From NCBI RefSeq assembly GCF_016919005.1, contig NZ_JAFFQE010000006.1:62001-126000 (forward strand): a stretch of 64,000 nucleotides of DNA. Direction: 5' to 3'. Position 1 is the first letter of the stretch. The number at the start of each line of letters is the position of its first letter. This document shows, piece by piece, positions 62,244-64,000 of this stretch. The DNA is from Desulfopila inferna (lineage in GTDB: Bacteria; Desulfobacterota; Desulfobulbia; Desulfobulbales; Desulfocapsaceae). Below the pieces are notes generated by a model that ran no database searches, was not told the origin of the DNA, and saw only the letters and a program-made list of their open reading frames with translations. The position numbers and the translations under genes were made by a program.

Positions 62244-64000
62244 ATGAAAAATTTCGGCTACGAGGAAGACAAATATGGGGCGGCGCTTGGTGATTATCAC
62301 CTGTGGCGCCGTATCTTTGTCTTCTGCAGGCCTCATATCTGGATGCTTCTGCTTGCCGTTGTCCTTTCACTGGTGATTACAGGGGCCACCCTTACGCTTC
62401 CCTATCTTATCCAGACCACCATCGACGGCTATATCACTAATGCAGAGCTCAGTTTAGACCAACGGCTCAGCGGTATTACCACGTTCAGCGCCGTATTCCT
62501 GGGAGCCGTACTGGTCCTTTTCATAACCACCTTTTTTCAGGTGGTGACTCTGGAGCGGATAGCTCAGTCCATCATGCATCGTATCCGCCAGGATCTTTTC
62601 GCCCATATGCTGGCACTCGATCCAACCTTCTTCGACGCCAATCCCCTGGGTCGCCTGGTAACCCGGCTCACCAATGATATCCAGAACATGCACGAGATGT
62701 TTACCTCCGTGCTGGTGACGATCTTCAACGATCTGCTGCGGGTTCTCGGTATTCTGGTGGTGCTGTTTTTCATCAATAGCCGTCTGGCCCTGATAATGGC
62801 ATTGTATGTGCCGGCCGCCATACTCATTACCAAGCTCTTTGCCCGGCTCGCCAGAACACAATTTCGCCGCATCCGTAATCAGCTGGCCCGGCTCAACAGC
62901 TTTCTCTCCGAATCGATCTCCGGCATGCCGACTCTGCAGATCTTCGGCAGGCAGGAAGAAAGCAGACAGCAGCATGAAGAGTTGAGTCAGGGGTATCTGC
63001 AGCGAAACCTTCAGCAGATCAAACTCTTCGGTGCCTTCATGCCGCTGACGGAATTTATGAGCTCAACAGCTATCGCCCTGATTCTGTGGTTCGGAGGCTC
63101 CGAAATCATCCGGCAGCAACTCACCCTGGGCGAACTGGTGGCCTTTCTCTCCTATATGCGTCTCTTTTTTCAGCCCCTTCGCGAGCTTGCCCAAAAATAC
63201 TCGATCGTGCAATCCGCCATGGCCTCGGCCGAACGCATCTTTCATCTCTTCGACACCAGAAGCAGCCTGAAGCTGCCGGAAAAAACCGAGTCGATGGAAA
63301 ACATCAAAGGAAATCTCCACTTTAAAGACATCCACTTCAGCTACAACGATGACGAACCGATCATCAAGGGCATTAATCTGCAGATCCGGCAGGGAGAGAC
63401 GGTTGCGCTGGTTGGGACCACCGGATCCGGCAAAACAACGCTTGTCAGCATGCTGCTGCGCTTCTACGAGCCACAGAAAGGAGAAATCCTTCTGGACGGC
63501 ATCAACATCAATCGTTTTGCACTGGAGGACCTGCGCCGCTTTGTCGGAGTTGTGCTCCAGGATATTTTCATCCTTCAGGATACCCTTCTCGCCAACATCG
63601 TCATGGATACGGGCGCCACCCGTGAGGAGGTGGAAACGATTCTGGGGCGGACCGGCATGGAACTGTTTGTCGAGAAACTGCCTTCCGGCCTGGACACCAT
63701 GCTGGGTGAAGGAGGCCAGCAGCTCTCCACCGGTGAAAAACAGCTCCTTGCCTTCACCCGGGTGCTCTGCCGGGATCCGGCGATTCTGGTGCTGGACGAA
63801 GCGACTGCCGCCATCGATACCGAGTCGGAAAATATTCTCGAATACGCTATCGATAATATTTTCGCCAAACGTACCTCCCTGGTGATCGCCCATCGTCTCT
63901 CCACCATCCGCCGGGCCGACAAAATCCTGGTGATGGAGAAAGGCAGAATCGTGGAGCAGGGCAGTCACGATGTACTAATGGCCGCCGGCGGTCAGTATGC
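62244..64000 (+). CDS. ABC exporter half-transporter with canonical Walker B (MdlB-like), partial
   Basis: I translated from ATG 62244 (GGAAGAG upstream) to the window edge, 585 codons, still open. Six membrane helices (LLLAVVLSLVITGATLTLPY and on) are followed by the ATPase: Walker A GTTGSGKTT, signature LSTGEKQ, Walker B ILVLDEATAAID and the switch IAHRLST. The Walker B glutamate is present but the signature is degenerate. This is the complement of the upstream subunit: one composite site is canonical, the other degenerate. The C-terminus lies beyond 64000. Confidence 0.92.
   Translation, partial: MKNFGYEEDKYGAALGDYHLWRRIFVFCRPHIWMLLLAVVLSLVITGATLTLPYLIQTTIDGYITNAELSLDQRLSGITTFSAVFLGAVLVLFITTFFQVVTLERIAQSIMHRIRQDLFAHMLALDPTFFDANPLGRLVTRLTNDIQNMHEMFTSVLVTIFNDLLRVLGILVVLFFINSRLALIMALYVPAAILITKLFARLARTQFRRIRNQLARLNSFLSESISGMPTLQIFGRQEESRQQHEELSQGYLQRNLQQIKLFGAFMPLTEFMSSTAIALILWFGGSEIIRQQLTLGELVAFLSYMRLFFQPLRELAQKYSIVQSAMASAERIFHLFDTRSSLKLPEKTESMENIKGNLHFKDIHFSYNDDEPIIKGINLQIRQGETVALVGTTGSGKTTLVSMLLRFYEPQKGEILLDGININRFALEDLRRFVGVVLQDIFILQDTLLANIVMDTGATREEVETILGRTGMELFVEKLPSGLDTMLGEGGQQLSTGEKQLLAFTRVLCRDPAILVLDEATAAIDTESENILEYAIDNIFAKRTSLVIAHRLSTIRRADKILVMEKGRIVEQGSHDVLMAAGGQY

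Noticed and set aside
1-64000. tRNA or rRNA genes
   Set aside because: I looked for GGTTCGAATCC-like T-arms and conserved rRNA segments and found none outside coding sequence.

Overview
The window looks like chromosome of a Gram-negative anaerobe of the Desulfobacterota, most likely Desulfobulbales-like. The basis is the gene set: fdhD, a DHH-CBS-tRNA nucleotidyltransferase fusion, several exported ligand-binding proteins and PAS sensor kinases, an OmpH-type periplasmic chaperone, an RND/TolC efflux operon, and one clear plus one probable selenoprotein read through in-frame TGA. The lineage is an inference; I saw no rRNA, tRNA, CRISPR array, phage or classical IS transposase gene.

Layout. 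1-9.7 kb: a partial branched-chain amino-acid-type binding protein, a PfkB sugar/nucleoside kinase, fdhD, ddl, rpsU, a Xer-type recombinase, the 890-residue DHH-CBS-CCA fusion and a site-2-type protease. 9.8-14.2 kb: an SPFH membrane protein followed 23 bp later by a 1137-residue tandem-AAA Lon-type protease. 14.4-19.1 kb: a conserved hypothetical, a long-chain acyl-CoA ligase, a D,D-carboxypeptidase and a stand-alone receiver protein. 19.2-25.4 kb, all on the minus strand: a mutagenesis cassette transcribed as lexA, a DUF72 gene, an ImuB-like inactive Y-family polymerase, then dnaE2, with LexA-like palindromes ahead of lexA. 25.7-29.6 kb: a small Gly/Arg-rich protein and a trehalose-phosphatase/GH65 fusion. 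29.6-36.5 kb: a DksA-type zinc finger protein, a hybrid histidine kinase overlapping a periplasmic binding protein, an OmpH/Skp protein and an FAH-family enzyme. 36.5-43.1 kb: a PPOX-fold protein and a complete MFP-RND-TolC efflux operon. 43.3-48 kb: an SDR/DUF2867 protein, DUF523-DUF1722, an EamA transporter and a DUF1566 protein. 48-57 kb: glgX, an OB-fold exported protein, panE, a HAD phosphatase, a Nudix hydrolase, a tiny two-helix gene with an in-frame TGA, typA and an SF2 helicase. 57.6-64 kb: a YdjM-like membrane protein, an exported hypothetical, a rhodanese-like selenoprotein and a heterodimeric ABC exporter that runs off the right end.

The intergenic spaces are unusually rich in short dispersed repeats. 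One family shares about 22-bp terminal inverted repeats beginning CTGATTAC and occurs as 57-59 bp empty hairpins (22534, 26195), 163-164 bp copies carrying a nested hairpin (35550, 59981), and 168-177 bp copies with another interior (34549, 57274). A second family (14269, 22289, 26297, 45906, 50243) encodes the same EVGVYARTGAYR-like peptide in chance ORFs. A third carries a CCAGCTCnGCTGG hairpin or an ACCCCCTTGAGGGGT palindrome. These repeats sit in most long gene-free stretches, have put spurious extensions on neighbouring ORFs, and separate dnaE2 from its probable partner genes.

The points most worth a second look are the candidate membrane selenoprotein with a CxxU motif, the rhodanese selenoprotein, the SPFH plus tandem-AAA Lon pair, the ImuA-less lexA-DUF72-imuB-dnaE2 cassette and the nested repeat family.
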